A stretch of 64,000 nucleotides of DNA from Asticcacaulis taihuensis (lineage in GTDB: Bacteria > Pseudomonadota > Alphaproteobacteria > Caulobacterales > Caulobacteraceae): contig NZ_FMTS01000001.1 of the NCBI RefSeq assembly GCF_900100255.1, forward strand, positions 1,054,001 to 1,118,000. Direction: 5' to 3'. Of this stretch, positions 26,306-35,681 are shown one piece after another; positions within the stretch are counted from its first letter, which is position 1, and the number at the start of each line of letters is the position of its first letter. A model generated the notes under the pieces. That model saw only the letters and a list, made by a program, of their open reading frames with translations. It did no database searches and had not been told where the DNA came from. A program made the translations under genes and the position numbers.

Positions 26306-27769
26306 ATGAGACTTAATATAATGACACATAACACGCCCTCCGCCCAAATGCCGCGCCGCCGCCTTTTAGTGGCGGCCCTTCTGGCCGCTACGACCTTAAG
26401 CGCCTGCACCACAATTCCGCAAAGCGCGCCTTTCGCATCTGAGCCCAGTCAGGCCAAGAAGGTCAACCCCATCAATACGATAAGCGAGCAGGTGTGGTGG
26501 AAGAGCCTCGGCGATCCGCAGCTCCAGCGCCTGATGAACCAGGCATTCAACAACTCGCCTTCCCTCGCTATCGCAGAAGCCCGCCTCAACCAGGCCCAGG
26601 CCGCCGTTTCACAATACAGGGCGTCGAATCGCCCGCAGGTCGGCCTTGATGCCACGGCTTACGAGGCGAAGCAGAGCTATAACTACCTCTTCCCGAAAGC
26701 CTATATCCCGCAAGGCTATACCGATTACGGCCAGACGACCCTGAGCTTCAACTGGGAACTTGATTTCTGGGGCCGCAACCGCGCCGCCATCGCCGCCGCC
26801 AGTTCCAACGAACAAGCCGCTGAAGCCGACGCCGCCCAGGCCCGTCTGGTGCTTTCGACAGCCATCGCCACCGCCTATGTCGATCTCGACCGCCTCTACC
26901 AGGAACGCGACCTGGCCGAGCGCGCCGTCGGCATCCGCAGCGACAGCGCCAGACTGGTGCAGGACAAGCTCAATAACGGCGTCAGCAACAAGGCGCAGGA
27001 TGCCCAGGCTCAGGCCGGCGTCTTTGCCGCCCGTGCTGATCTGGCCGCGCTTGACGAGCAGATCGACCTGAACAGGCACCTGATCGCCATGCTGACCGGC
27101 GCCTCGCCCGACTTCGCCAATACGCTGGAGCGCCCCGCCCTGTCGCTCGATACCCAGGCTTTCGGCAATGTGCCCACGCAGATCAATCTCGATCTGATCG
27201 GCCGCCGTCCGGATATCATCGCCGCCCGCTGGCGTGCCGAAGCCGCTTCGGCCCACATCAAGCAGGCCCACGCCGCCTTCTACCCCAATATCAATATCGC
27301 TGCGTTTGCCGGCTTCCAGTCTCTGGGGCTCGACAAGCTGTTCTCATCCGGCTCCGATATTGGCCAGGTCGGCCCGGCCCTCAGCCTGCCGCTGTTCGAC
27401 GGCGGCGCGCTGAAAGCCAACCTGAAATCGGCCGAAAGCGAACATGCCCTGGCCATTGCCTCCTATAATCAGGACGTTTTGCAAGCCATGCAGCAGGTCG
27501 CCGACACCCTGACCAGCCAGAAGGCGCTGCAGGCCCGGCTCGATAATTCCGAACAGGCGCTGGCGGCTTATGAAGAGGCATATCGCCTCAGCAAACTGCG
27601 CTATGATGGCGGCCTGTCCGACTACACCTCCCTGCTGGTGGCCGAGCAAAGCCTGATCAGCCAGCGCCGGACCGTTGCCGACCTGAAGAGCCGTGCCATG
27701 ACGCTCGATGTCGCCCTGATCAAGTCCCTCGGCGGGGCTTACAACACCCAAAACATCGCTCAAAATTAA
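26306..27769 (+). CDS. NodT-family outer-membrane efflux lipoprotein
   Basis: A 487-residue TolC/OprM-like channel. The N-terminal signal ends in the lipobox LSAC (residues about 28-31), so it is a lipoprotein. Two outer-membrane efflux repeats are visible (QVWWKSLGDPQLQRLMNQAF..SLAIAEARLNQAQAA and RRPDIIAARWRAEAASAHIK..FYPNINIAAF), together with the NodT-type NWELDFWGRNR. The start at 26306 (MRLNIMTHN) precedes the signal; ATG 26321 is an alternative. It is the first gene of the operon with EmrA- and EmrB-like proteins, giving a complete tripartite pump. Confidence 0.93.
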   Translation: MRLNIMTHNTPSAQMPRRRLLVAALLAATTLSACTTIPQSAPFASEPSQAKKVNPINTISEQVWWKSLGDPQLQRLMNQAFNNSPSLAIAEARLNQAQAAVSQYRASNRPQVGLDATAYEAKQSYNYLFPKAYIPQGYTDYGQTTLSFNWELDFWGRNRAAIAAASSNEQAAEADAAQARLVLSTAIATAYVDLDRLYQERDLAERAVGIRSDSARLVQDKLNNGVSNKAQDAQAQAGVFAARADLAALDEQIDLNRHLIAMLTGASPDFANTLERPALSLDTQAFGNVPTQINLDLIGRRPDIIAARWRAEAASAHIKQAHAAFYPNINIAAFAGFQSLGLDKLFSSGSDIGQVGPALSLPLFDGGALKANLKSAESEHALAIASYNQDVLQAMQQVADTLTSQKALQARLDNSEQALAAYEEAYRLSKLRYDGGLSDYTSLLVAEQSLISQRRTVADLKSRAMTLDVALIKSLGGAYNTQNIAQN

Positions 27770-27792
27770 GCTCTTAACACAGAGATCCGCAC

Positions 27793-28950
27793 ATGCCCGA
27801 TACCGCACAAACGGCTGATAAAATTCAGTCCACCCCCATCGCCCCCTCGCAGGCCGCCGGCAATGCCAAACGCAAGCGCCTGCTTACCTATCTCGGCATC
27901 GCCGTCGCTGTCGGCGCCGTCGCCTATGGCGCCTATTATGGCCTCGTCGCCTCGCACTACGTCTCGACCGACAACGCCTATGTCGGGACCGATACGGCCC
28001 AGGTCAACGCGCTCGTCGCCGGTCCGGTGGCCAGCATCGCGGTTTCCGAAACGCAAGCTGTCAAGGCCGGCGATGTCCTGCTGACCATAGACGATTCCGA
28101 TGCCAAAATCGCAGTTGCGCAAGGACAGGCGGCGCTTGCCCAGGCCCAGCGCCACGTCCAGGGCTTCTATGCCAGCGACGAGGCCCTGGCCGGCCAGTTG
28201 GGCGCCCGCCAGGCCGATGTCGCAAGTGCTGATGCCCAGATCGCCGCCGCCCAGGCCAATCTCAGCAATGCCAAAACCGAACTGACCCGCCGCCAGAATC
28301 TGGCACAGTCGGGCGCGGTATCGCAGGAAGAACTGACCACGGCGCAGAACGCCTTCACACAGGCCCAGGCCGCGCTGAATGCGGCGCAAGCGGCGCGCGC
28401 ACAGGCCCTGGCCGGCGTCAAGGCCGCCGGCGGCCAGCGCGCCACCAATGCCGCCCAGTTCGCCGGCGTCGATGCCGCGCAAAACCCGGAAGTCCTCGCC
28501 GCGCAGGCCAGGCTTGACGCCGCCAACCTGGCGCTGGAGCGCACCATAGTCCGCGCCCCCACAGACGGTATCGTTTCCAAAAAGGCAGTCCAGGTCGGTC
28601 AGCAGGTCGCCGTCGGCACCCCGCTGATGACCGTCGTGCCGATCGCCCGCGCCTATGTCGACGCCAATTTCAAGGAAGGCCAGTTGCGCAAGGTCATTCC
28701 GGGACAGGTTGTGGAACTGCACTCCGATCTTTACGGCAAGTCGGTCACCTATCACGGCACGGTCCGCGGCATTTCCGGCGGCACCGGCTCAGCCTTCTCA
28801 CTGATCCCGGCACAGAACGCCTCCGGCAACTGGATCAAGGTGGTCCAGCGCCTGCCCGTCCGCATCGATCTCGACCCGAAGGAACTGAAGGCGCATCCCT
28901 TGCGCGTCGGCCTGTCGATGAGCGCGAAGATCGATACGTCCAATAAATAA
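27793..28950 (+). CDS. emrA: EmrA-like membrane fusion protein (HlyD family)
   Basis: A 385-residue periplasmic adaptor. A single N-terminal transmembrane helix (about 30-50) is followed by a biotinyl-lipoyl half (VSTDNAYVGTDTAQVNALVA), a long alanine- and glutamine-rich coiled coil (about 105-225), the second lipoyl half (RAPTDGIVSKKAVQVGQQV), and a beta-barrel (VDANFKEGQLRKVIPGQVVE). This is the EmrA type that pairs with 14-helix MFS exporters. It lies 23 bp after the NodT gene. Confidence 0.93.
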   Translation: MPDTAQTADKIQSTPIAPSQAAGNAKRKRLLTYLGIAVAVGAVAYGAYYGLVASHYVSTDNAYVGTDTAQVNALVAGPVASIAVSETQAVKAGDVLLTIDDSDAKIAVAQGQAALAQAQRHVQGFYASDEALAGQLGARQADVASADAQIAAAQANLSNAKTELTRRQNLAQSGAVSQEELTTAQNAFTQAQAALNAAQAARAQALAGVKAAGGQRATNAAQFAGVDAAQNPEVLAAQARLDAANLALERTIVRAPTDGIVSKKAVQVGQQVAVGTPLMTVVPIARAYVDANFKEGQLRKVIPGQVVELHSDLYGKSVTYHGTVRGISGGTGSAFSLIPAQNASGNWIKVVQRLPVRIDLDPKELKAHPLRVGLSMSAKIDTSNK

Positions 28951-28976
28951 CTGCGGTTGCCAATTTACGGTTTAAT

Positions 28977-29078
28977 GCCCCTCACCCCAACCCTCTCCCC
29001 GCTCTCGCAGGGAGAGGGGGTTAAAACACCGTCAAGCCCCCTCGCCCCGTTTACGGGGAGAGGGTTGGGGTGAGGGGC
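28977..29078. repeat. Inverted-repeat element between emrA and emrB
   Basis: Perfect 24-bp arms (28977-29000 and 29055-29078) begin GCCCCTCACCCCAACCCTCT. Inside are a GCTCTCGCAG loop and a second G-rich segment (GGGAGAGGGGG). Repeats starting CCTCACCCCAACCCTCTCCC are common in proteobacterial intergenic DNA. Here the element is inside an operon and would form a long stem in the mRNA. Confidence 0.88.
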
Positions 29079-29098
29079 TCCTTTCTTTTAGAGGCTCC

Positions 29099-30685
29099 AT
29101 GTCCTCCTCCACTTCTGTCAATACCGCTCCTGCCCCCATGACCGGCGGCCTGCTGGCCCTGACCGCCATCGCCCTGGCGCTCGGCACCTTCATGCAGGTG
29201 CTGGATTCGACCATCGCCAACGTCTCGATCCCGACCATCGCCGGCGACCTCGGCGTGTCAACCTCGCAGGGCACCTGGGTCATTACGTCTTTCGCCGTGG
29301 CCAACGGCATTTCCGTGCCCCTCACCGGCTGGCTGATGGGCCGTTACGGCGTGGTCAAGACCTTTACCGCCGCCGTTGTCCTGTTCACCATCGCCTCCTT
29401 TCTGTGCGGCGTGGCCTGGGACATCAATTCCCTGATCTTCTTCCGCATCCTGCAGGGCGCGGTTTCCGGGCCTATGATCCCCGGTTCGCAAGCCCTGCTG
29501 ATGATGATCTTCCCGCCCAACAAGCGCGGCACGGCCCTGGCCATCTGGTCGATGACCACGCTGGTGGCGCCGATCTGCGGCCCGATTTTCGGTGGCTGGA
29601 TATCCGACAACATGACCTGGCCGTGGATCTTCTTCATCAATGTGCCGGTAGGGGCCTTCTGCGCCTTCTTCTGCTGGCGTGGCATGTCTGACCGCGAAAC
29701 CCCGACCTTCCAGCGGCCGATCGACCGCACCGGCTTTGCCCTGCTGGTTGTCTGGGTCGGCGCACTACAGGTCATGCTCGATACCGGCAAGGAGGCCGAC
29801 TGGTTTAATTCGCCGGCCATCGTGGTCGAAACCATCATCGCCATCATCGGCTTTATCGCCTGGGTGATCTGGGAACTGAACGACAAGAACCCGATGGTGG
29901 ATCTGTCCTTCTTCAAGACACGCAACTTCGCCTTCGGCACCCTCATCCTGTGCATCGCCTATGCCATCTTCTTCGGCGCCAACCTGCTGATGCCCCTGTG
30001 GCTGCAAACAAATATGGGCTATATTGCCACCTGGGCCGGGCTCGCGGCCGCCCCTTCCGGCGCCGTGGCCGTGATCATGACGCCATTTGCCGCGCGCCTG
30101 CTGAATAAATACGACGCCCGTATCCTTGGCTCAGTGTCCCTGCTGCTGTTCGCCCTGTCCTTCTATATGCGCTCACTTTTCACCACCGACGCCAGCTTCT
30201 TTGTACTGACCCTGCCGATGCTGGTCATGGGCGCGGCCATGAGCATGTTCTTCATCTCGTTCATTAGTATCGGACTGAATGGCATCCCGCCCCAGCGCGT
30301 GCCGGCGGCTTCCGGCCTATCTAATTTCGCCCGTATCATCGCCGGTTCCTTCGCCGCCTCGCTGGTCACCACCCTGTGGGAACGCAGCGAGACCCAGCAT
30401 CAGACGCGCCTGGCCGAGGTAATGGGCGGCCCCGGAAATCCGGGCGGAGGCGGAGGTGGCCTGAGCGATGCAATGACGAACGCTCTCAATCAGGCGAGCG
30501 AACATGGTCTGACAACGGCCCAAGGCATTGGTGTCATCATGCGGCAGGTCTCCAGTCAGGCATTTCTGCTGGCGACCGTCGACCTGTTCCGTATCTCGTC
30601 GATCATCATCCTGCTGCTGGTGCCGTTCGTCTGGCTGTGCCGCAAGACACTCGTTCAGGGGCCGGTCACCCACGCGGCGGATTAA
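29099..30685 (+). CDS. emrB: EmrB/QacA-family MFS drug exporter (DHA2, 14 helices)
   Basis: A 528-residue protein with about 14 hydrophobic helices. DHA2 motifs are LDSTIANVSIPTIAGDLGVS (motif D1/C region), WLMGRYGVVK (motif A), and RILQGAVSGPMIPGSQALLM. The C-terminal loop has a Gly-rich stretch (GGPGNPGGGGGG) near 445. With the NodT and EmrA partners it exports hydrophobic compounds across both membranes using proton motive force. The specificity is unknown. GAGG precedes the ATG. Confidence 0.94.
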   Translation: MSSSTSVNTAPAPMTGGLLALTAIALALGTFMQVLDSTIANVSIPTIAGDLGVSTSQGTWVITSFAVANGISVPLTGWLMGRYGVVKTFTAAVVLFTIASFLCGVAWDINSLIFFRILQGAVSGPMIPGSQALLMMIFPPNKRGTALAIWSMTTLVAPICGPIFGGWISDNMTWPWIFFINVPVGAFCAFFCWRGMSDRETPTFQRPIDRTGFALLVVWVGALQVMLDTGKEADWFNSPAIVVETIIAIIGFIAWVIWELNDKNPMVDLSFFKTRNFAFGTLILCIAYAIFFGANLLMPLWLQTNMGYIATWAGLAAAPSGAVAVIMTPFAARLLNKYDARILGSVSLLLFALSFYMRSLFTTDASFFVLTLPMLVMGAAMSMFFISFISIGLNGIPPQRVPAASGLSNFARIIAGSFAASLVTTLWERSETQHQTRLAEVMGGPGNPGGGGGGLSDAMTNALNQASEHGLTTAQGIGVIMRQVSSQAFLLATVDLFRISSIIILLLVPFVWLCRKTLVQGPVTHAAD

Positions 30686-30695
30686 GAAAGGTTTG

Positions 30696-30814
30696 ATCCA
30701 CAGATAAGCCAGATAAGCACAGATAGAAAAGGCGCTTCGCGCCAAGGAACAGATTCCATGCTCCGGCTCGCATCGTGACCATGAAATCTGTGCTTATCTG
30801 GCTTATCTGTGGAT
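30696..30814. repeat. Long inverted repeat, ATCCACAGAT family, copy 1
   Basis: Perfect 29-bp arms (30696-30724 and 30786-30814) begin ATCCACAGATAAGCCAGATA and contain the internal near-repeat AGATAAGC. The loop holds GGCGCTTCGCGCC, a second small hairpin. It lies between emrB and iaaA. Two relatives occur at 36966 and 42843. Confidence 0.9.
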
Positions 30815-30882
30815 TCCTTTTTCTTTCTTGCATCCCTCATCGCATAGCGTCATAGCCGGTTACAAACGTAACGGAGATTCCC

Positions 30883-31746
30883 ATGATCGCTTTTGCCCTC
30901 CACGGTGGCGCTGGCGCCAAAAAAGGCCGCGACTACAGTGCCGAGATCGCCAATATGCGCGAGATCGCCGAAGCCGCCCGCCTCTCCCTGAGAGCCGGAG
31001 CAAAAGCGCTGGATGTCGTCACAGAAACGGTGCGCAAACTGGAAGATTCCGGGCTCTATGTCGCCGGCCGAGGCGCTTCGCCCAACCAGGCCGGCCACTA
31101 TGAACTGGACGCCAGCCTGATGAACGGCGCCGACCAGACTTGCGGGTCGGTCACCGCTCTGCAGGGCTTCGCCAATCCTATTCTGGTCGCCCGTGCCGTC
31201 ATGGAAAAGACACCGCACGTCATGCTGGCTGGTGATGGCGCAGCGCTCTTCGCCAACGAGCAGGGCTTTGCGCCGATCGCCGATGAAGCGGACTATTTCA
31301 CCCGCGCCGGCCGGTTTGAATCCAACCATCCGCCCGGCACATTGGCGCACGGCACGGTCGGCTGCGTCTGCCTTGACTCACACGGCAACCTCGCCTCGGC
31401 CACCTCGACCGCCGGTGTTTTCGGCAAGATGGCCGGCCGCGTCGGCGATACGCCCATCATCGGCGCCGGCACCTGGGCCGATGGCCAGACCGCCGTTTCC
31501 TGCACCGGCCAGGGCGAATACTTCATGCGCGTCAATGCCTCAGCGCAACTGGCCTTCCGCCACGCGGGCGGGCAAACGCTAAGTGATTCAGCCGATACAG
31601 TGCTGCAACAGATCGTCGATATGGACGGCGAGGGCGGCCTGATTGCGTTGAATCGCAACGGCGAGGTCATCGCGCCCTTTCGCTCACAGGGTATGAAACG
31701 CGCCTGGTTCTCCGGTGACAGCGAGATCATCTCCGAAGCGTTTTAG
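30883..31746 (+). CDS. iaaA: Isoaspartyl peptidase / plant-type L-asparaginase
   Basis: A 287-residue Ntn-hydrolase. The start IAFALHGGAGAKKGRDY is typical. The autoprocessing site is HGTVGCVCLDSHGNLASATS near residue 157, where the Thr becomes the nucleophile of the beta chain. GRVGDTPIIGAGTWAD supplies the substrate-binding Arg and Gly. It cleaves isoaspartyl dipeptides and asparagine in the cytoplasm (no signal peptide). GGAG lies upstream. The stop overlaps the stop of the convergent deacetylase gene. Confidence 0.93.
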   Translation: MIAFALHGGAGAKKGRDYSAEIANMREIAEAARLSLRAGAKALDVVTETVRKLEDSGLYVAGRGASPNQAGHYELDASLMNGADQTCGSVTALQGFANPILVARAVMEKTPHVMLAGDGAALFANEQGFAPIADEADYFTRAGRFESNHPPGTLAHGTVGCVCLDSHGNLASATSTAGVFGKMAGRVGDTPIIGAGTWADGQTAVSCTGQGEYFMRVNASAQLAFRHAGGQTLSDSADTVLQQIVDMDGEGGLIALNRNGEVIAPFRSQGMKRAWFSGDSEIISEAF

Positions 31747-32672
31747 CGGCACATCCCGTCGAGATTGCTGATATCGACGTCGGGCGGGGCGTCGCTCCAC
31801 AGGTCTATGCCCTTTTCCTTCGCCGTGCGCTCGATCAGCAGCCCCTCGCCCTGGTGCGCACTCGCCGCGCTGTAGGCCGGATCGCTCTGCGCCTGGTCGA
31901 GCGTCACGAAATGCGCGCCCTCTTCTTCAAAGGCAGTCAGCACTTCCGGCAGCATCAGGGCGGTGAAGGCACCTTCGTGGATCAGCAGGACGTGCGAAAT
32001 CTGGCGGCCATAGACCTTCTGCGAGGCCATCAGAGAGCGCGCGATCGACGCCTTCACCCCCTGCATATATTGAATCTTCATGCTCTCAATGGCTTCTGAA
32101 TCGCCCTTGGCCATGCAGCGCGCATAGGTCTCGGTATAGGCCCAGTCATTGAAACTGATCGAGACATCGGCGATCTTGTACTTGTGCGCTTTCAGATAGG
32201 CGATAATCCCGGCATGATGAGCGTCGTCACCGGCACTCAGATAAGGAAAGCGCAGGTAGCGCCAGTCTTCACCCTTCATGCGGTCGCGGATGGCCGGTTC
32301 GCCTTTTTCCAGGTCGGCCTCGAAAGCCTCCAGCGAGCCGGAATTGATATTCATATGGCTGTAGGTGTGGTTGCCCAGGGGATAGCCGGCGGCGCGCCAC
32401 ATGTCGAGCGCCGTCCCGCTGCCCGGTTCGCGCTCCAGCGCCACGGCATTGACGAAACCATAGACGGCCGGGACATTGTGCGCCTTCAGCGCCGCCAGGT
32501 AATCGCGCGCCACATCGATACGGCTAACGCCCGGCGGCACACTGCCATGCGCCGGCAGGTCATCAACGGTAATGGCGACATCGAAACCGGTCTGGGCATG
32601 CGCGGAAAAAGCAGCAAACGCCAGAGCGGCGGAACACAGAACGGCAGAACACAGGGCAGCAACAGGCTTCAT
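31743..32672 (-). CDS. Secreted polysaccharide deacetylase (CE4)
   Basis: A 309-residue protein with a signal peptide (MKPVAALCSAVLCSAALAFA..AHA). The CE4 NodB fold shows TVDDLPAHG near residue 37 (catalytic Asp pair), HTYSHMN near 102 (metal-binding His), and RFPYLSAGDD near 141. The start is decided by the ribosome-binding site: AAGGAG directly abuts the upstream ATG (32681) but is 9 nt from the ATG at 32672, so the latter is used. The substrate is probably peptidoglycan or a GlcNAc-containing polysaccharide. Confidence 0.87.
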   Translation of the reverse strand: MKPVAALCSAVLCSAALAFAAFSAHAQTGFDVAITVDDLPAHGSVPPGVSRIDVARDYLAALKAHNVPAVYGFVNAVALEREPGSGTALDMWRAAGYPLGNHTYSHMNINSGSLEAFEADLEKGEPAIRDRMKGEDWRYLRFPYLSAGDDAHHAGIIAYLKAHKYKIADVSISFNDWAYTETYARCMAKGDSEAIESMKIQYMQGVKASIARSLMASQKVYGRQISHVLLIHEGAFTALMLPEVLTAFEEEGAHFVTLDQAQSDPAYSAASAHQGEGLLIERTAKEKGIDLWSDAPPDVDISNLDGMCR

Positions 32673-32837
32673 GGGGCTCATCTCCTTATCCGCCTCTGAT
32701 GGGCGTTAGCGCTACCCTGCGCCGGAATATGGCGTCTGACAATCACCCCGAACACACAACTTGCAGAAATATCACCGTTACGTTAACTATGCGCATCCAA
32801 AAAGCAGGGCCCACAGGGGCCCCATAAGGGGGATGTC

Positions 32838-33224
32838 ATGAACGGTAATATTTTTCTCCGTACCAGCGTTGTTTTCCTGTGCATCGGTATCACGCTCGGC
32901 ATGTATATGGGCGGCACGCATGATTTCACCCAGATGCCGACCCACGCGCACCTGAATCTTGTCGGCGGCGTCCTGATGTTCCTGGCCGGCCTGTTCTATA
33001 ATAGCCACCCCCAGCTATCGCGCAAAACCACCCTAATCCACTACGCGATCGCCGTCATCGGCCTGGTGATCTTCATACCCGGCATATGGGGCGCGCAGAT
33101 CCGGGCGGCCTGGGCAGAACCGGTGGTCGGTATCGGCTCGCTCCTTACCGCCATCCAGATCATTTTCTTTGCGGTCATGGTCTTTATCGGCACCGGCAAA
33201 AAATCCACTCTCACGGGCTCGTGA
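32838..33224 (+). CDS. Small four-helix membrane protein with HxHxNL motif
   Basis: A 128-residue protein with four hydrophobic helices (about 6-24, 38-54, 67-85 and 98-118) and a good GGGGG ribosome-binding site. The second helix starts MPTHAHLNLVGG, reminiscent of the haem-ligand helix in haem-copper oxidase subunit I-like proteins, so haem or metal binding is possible. I do not recognise a named function. It is a single gene between the deacetylase and the tyrosine cluster. Confidence 0.75.
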   Translation: MNGNIFLRTSVVFLCIGITLGMYMGGTHDFTQMPTHAHLNLVGGVLMFLAGLFYNSHPQLSRKTTLIHYAIAVIGLVIFIPGIWGAQIRAAWAEPVVGIGSLLTAIQIIFFAVMVFIGTGKKSTLTGS

Positions 33225-33256
33225 AAACCGGGGACTGAAACAGGTCAAAAAAACGA

Positions 33257-33273
33257 TTGCCACGACGCGGCAA
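33257..33273. promoter_or_regulatory. Dyad upstream of the tyrosine catabolic operon
   Basis: TTGCC-N7-GGCAA lies 42 bp ahead of the aminotransferase start. The half-site spacing suits a dimeric regulator, but no regulator gene for the cluster is adjacent. Confidence 0.3.
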
Positions 33274-33314
33274 CAGGCATAGTTTCACAAGATACTATAT
33301 CTGTGAGATCCGCC

Positions 33315-34532
33315 ATGACCGCCGACGCCCTGGCCTGCCCGACCCAAACCCGGCTCTTTGACGCGCTGGACGACCAGCCGCTCGATGCCATGCTGACTCT
33401 GTTGCGCCAACTGCGCAGTGATCCGCGCGATGGCAAGATCGACCTCGGCATCGGCGTTTATGGCGATGAAAAGGGGCGCACGCCGGTGATGCAGGCCGTA
33501 CGTCAGGCCGAGCGGATCGTTGCCGAGGCCCAGACCACCAAGGCTTATGTGGCGGCCGAAGGCGATGCACGGTTTGTCTCGCTGCTGGCGCCGATTGTAC
33601 TGGGTGCCGCGCGCGCCGCCGATGATCGTTATTGCGGAATGCAGACGCCAGGCGGGACCGGCGCTTTACGCCTGGCGGCCGAACTGATCGCCCGCGCCAA
33701 CCCGGATGCCCGTATCTGGGTCGGCACGCCGAGTTGGGTCAATCACTACGGCCTGATGCGCTCGGCCGGCCTTACAGTGCTGGAGCATCCGTTCTTTGAC
33801 CAGGCAACGCAGACTATCCTGTTCGACGAAATGATGAGCGCACTCGAAACGGCCCGCACCGGTGACGTTTTGCTGCTGCACGCCTGCTGCCACAACCCGA
33901 CCGGGGCCGGTTTCACGACCGATCAGTGGCGCGCCATCGCCGATCTCTGCGCGCGCAAGGGCCTGCTGCCGCTGGTCGATATCGCCTATCAGGGCCTGGG
34001 TCACGGCCTGGAAGAGGACGCCGCCAATATGCGCGCCCTGCTCGACATTGTACCTGAAGCGCTGATTACCGCCTCGTGCTCCAAGAATTTCGGCCTCTAC
34101 CGCGAGCGCCTCGGCGCCCTGTGGATCAGGGGCAGCCACGCGCAAGCGGCGCTACGTGCCCGCGCTACCTGCATGAAGGTCGGCCGGTCCATGTGGTCCA
34201 TGCCTCCCGATCACGGCGCGTCTGTGGTTCGCACCATTCTGGAATCACCCGAACTGACCGCAAGCTGGCAGGCCGAACTCACCACCATGCGCGCCCGCCT
34301 GAACGCCATGCGTGCGGAACTGGCGCGAGCCGTGCCGCAACTCGCCTCGGTGGCGCAGCAGACCGGCATGTTCGCCCTGCTCCCGCTCAGCCGGGAGGCC
34401 GTCACTGAGCTTCGCGTCCGAGATGGCATCTACATGATCGAAAACGGCCGCATGAACATCGCCGGCCTGACCTCTGAAAACCTGCCGCGTTTCGCCGCGG
34501 CCTTAGCCCCGTCCCTGAGCAAAGGAGAATAA
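33315..34532 (+). CDS. Aromatic amino acid aminotransferase (class I, TyrB/AspC-like)
   Basis: A 405-residue PLP enzyme of the AspC/TyrB subfamily. It has the N-terminal DLGIGVYGDEKGRTPVM, the substrate and cofactor segment ACCHNPTGAGFT near 193, the PLP Lys in SCSKNFGLYRERLG near 255, and a C-terminal Arg-containing RMNIAGL. It transaminates tyrosine to 4-hydroxyphenylpyruvate, the substrate of the next gene, which starts 1 bp later. The start at 33315 (MTADALACPTQTRLFDALDD) is preferred over GTG at 33303. Confidence 0.92.
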   Translation: MTADALACPTQTRLFDALDDQPLDAMLTLLRQLRSDPRDGKIDLGIGVYGDEKGRTPVMQAVRQAERIVAEAQTTKAYVAAEGDARFVSLLAPIVLGAARAADDRYCGMQTPGGTGALRLAAELIARANPDARIWVGTPSWVNHYGLMRSAGLTVLEHPFFDQATQTILFDEMMSALETARTGDVLLLHACCHNPTGAGFTTDQWRAIADLCARKGLLPLVDIAYQGLGHGLEEDAANMRALLDIVPEALITASCSKNFGLYRERLGALWIRGSHAQAALRARATCMKVGRSMWSMPPDHGASVVRTILESPELTASWQAELTTMRARLNAMRAELARAVPQLASVAQQTGMFALLPLSREAVTELRVRDGIYMIENGRMNIAGLTSENLPRFAAALAPSLSKGE

Positions 34533-34533
34533 A

Positions 34534-35577
34534 ATGACTGCTAATCCTTTAGGTCTCAATGGTTTTGAGTTTGTCGAATTCACCGGCCCGGATACAGCCG
34601 CCATGGCGGCGCAACTGGAAATGCTGGGCTTTGTCGCCGCCTCGCGCCATAAGACGCGCGATATTGTCCGCTACAAGCAGGGCACGATCAACTTCCTGCT
34701 GAATACCGCCGCCAGCCAGCAGGCGCTAGATTTCGCCACGCATCACGGCCCTTCGGCCAACGGCATGGCCTTCCGCGTCACCGATGCGAAAGCCGCCTAT
34801 GAACTGGCCTTGCAGAACGGCGCGCAGGCGGCCGATGCGTCACAAGGCGCACTTGGCAAAGGCAGTTTCGCGTTGAAGGGCATCGGCGGCTCGCTGCTCT
34901 ATCTCGTCGATCATGATATTTACGCTGACTGGGACGCCGTGCCCGGCGCCGCGGATGACGAGCACCTGAACAGTGTCGGCTTCCAGGTGCTCGACCACCT
35001 GACGCACAATGTGGCGCGTGGCCAGATGCGCACCTGGTCAAGCTTTTATGCCCAGGTTTTCGGCTTCGAGGAGCAGAAATATTTCGATATCAAGGGCCAG
35101 GCGACGGGCCTGTTCTCACAGGCGATGATCGCGCCGGATGGCAAGCTGCGCATACCTCTCAACGAGAGCCAGGACGACACAAGCCAGATCGAGGAATTCC
35201 TGCGCCAATATAATGGCGAAGGCATCCAGCACATCGCGCTCACCACGAACAATATCTATGAAACCGTTGAGAAACTGCGCGCCCGTGGCGTGAAATTGCA
35301 GGACACGATCGAGACCTATTACGACCTCGTCGATAAACGCGTGCCCGGCCATGGCGAGGATCTGGAGCGCCTGAAAGCCAACCGTATCCTGATCGATGGT
35401 AATGTCGGCGAAGAAGGCATATTGTTGCAGATATTCACCGAGAATACCTTTGGGCCGATCTTCTTCGAGGTTATCCAACGCAAGGGCAATCAGGGCTTCG
35501 GCAACGGCAATTTCCAGGCGCTGTTTGAGTCGATTGAGCTGGATCAGATACGGCGCGGGGTCATTAAAGTGGCGTAA
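34534..35577 (+). CDS. hppD: 4-Hydroxyphenylpyruvate dioxygenase
   Basis: A 347-residue two-barrel vicinal-oxygen-chelate enzyme. Fe(II) ligands lie in [16 protein letters not shown] (His near 160), [12 protein letters not shown] (His near 232) and the C-terminal Glu of [17 protein letters not shown] (near 311). It converts 4-hydroxyphenylpyruvate to homogentisate. AAGGAG lies just ahead of the ATG. It is the second gene of the tyrosine degradation cluster. Confidence 0.97.
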   Translation: MTANPLGLNGFEFVEFTGPDTAAMAAQLEMLGFVAASRHKTRDIVRYKQGTINFLLNTAASQQALDFATHHGPSANGMAFRVTDAKAAYELALQNGAQAADASQGALGKGSFALKGIGGSLLYLVDHDIYADWDAVPGAADDEHLNSVGFQVLDHLTHNVARGQMRTWSSFYAQVFGFEEQKYFDIKGQATGLFSQAMIAPDGKLRIPLNESQDDTSQIEEFLRQYNGEGIQHIALTTNNIYETVEKLRARGVKLQDTIETYYDLVDKRVPGHGEDLERLKANRILIDGNVGEEGILLQIFTENTFGPIFFEVIQRKGNQGFGNGNFQALFESIELDQIRRGVIKVA

Positions 35578-35581
35578 CCTC

Positions 35582-35666
35582 TTGTACCTCCCCATCTCCG
35601 ATGGGGAGGGGGACCGTCCGGCGAAGCCTTCAGGCGAAGACGGATGGTGGTGGGGTTTCTTGCTTT
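35582..35666 (+). repeat. Dispersed intergenic repeat, family A, copy 2
   Basis: Begins TTGTACCTCCCCATCTCCGA, contains the hairpins CTCCCC/GGGGAG and CGTCCGGCGAAG/CGGATGG-type pairs, and ends GGTGGTGGGGTTTCTTGCTT. It lies between hppD and hmgA and ends 15 nt before the hmgA ATG, in the same orientation to the downstream gene as copies 1 and 4. Confidence 0.85.
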
Positions 35667-35681
35667 TACAGGGAAACAACA

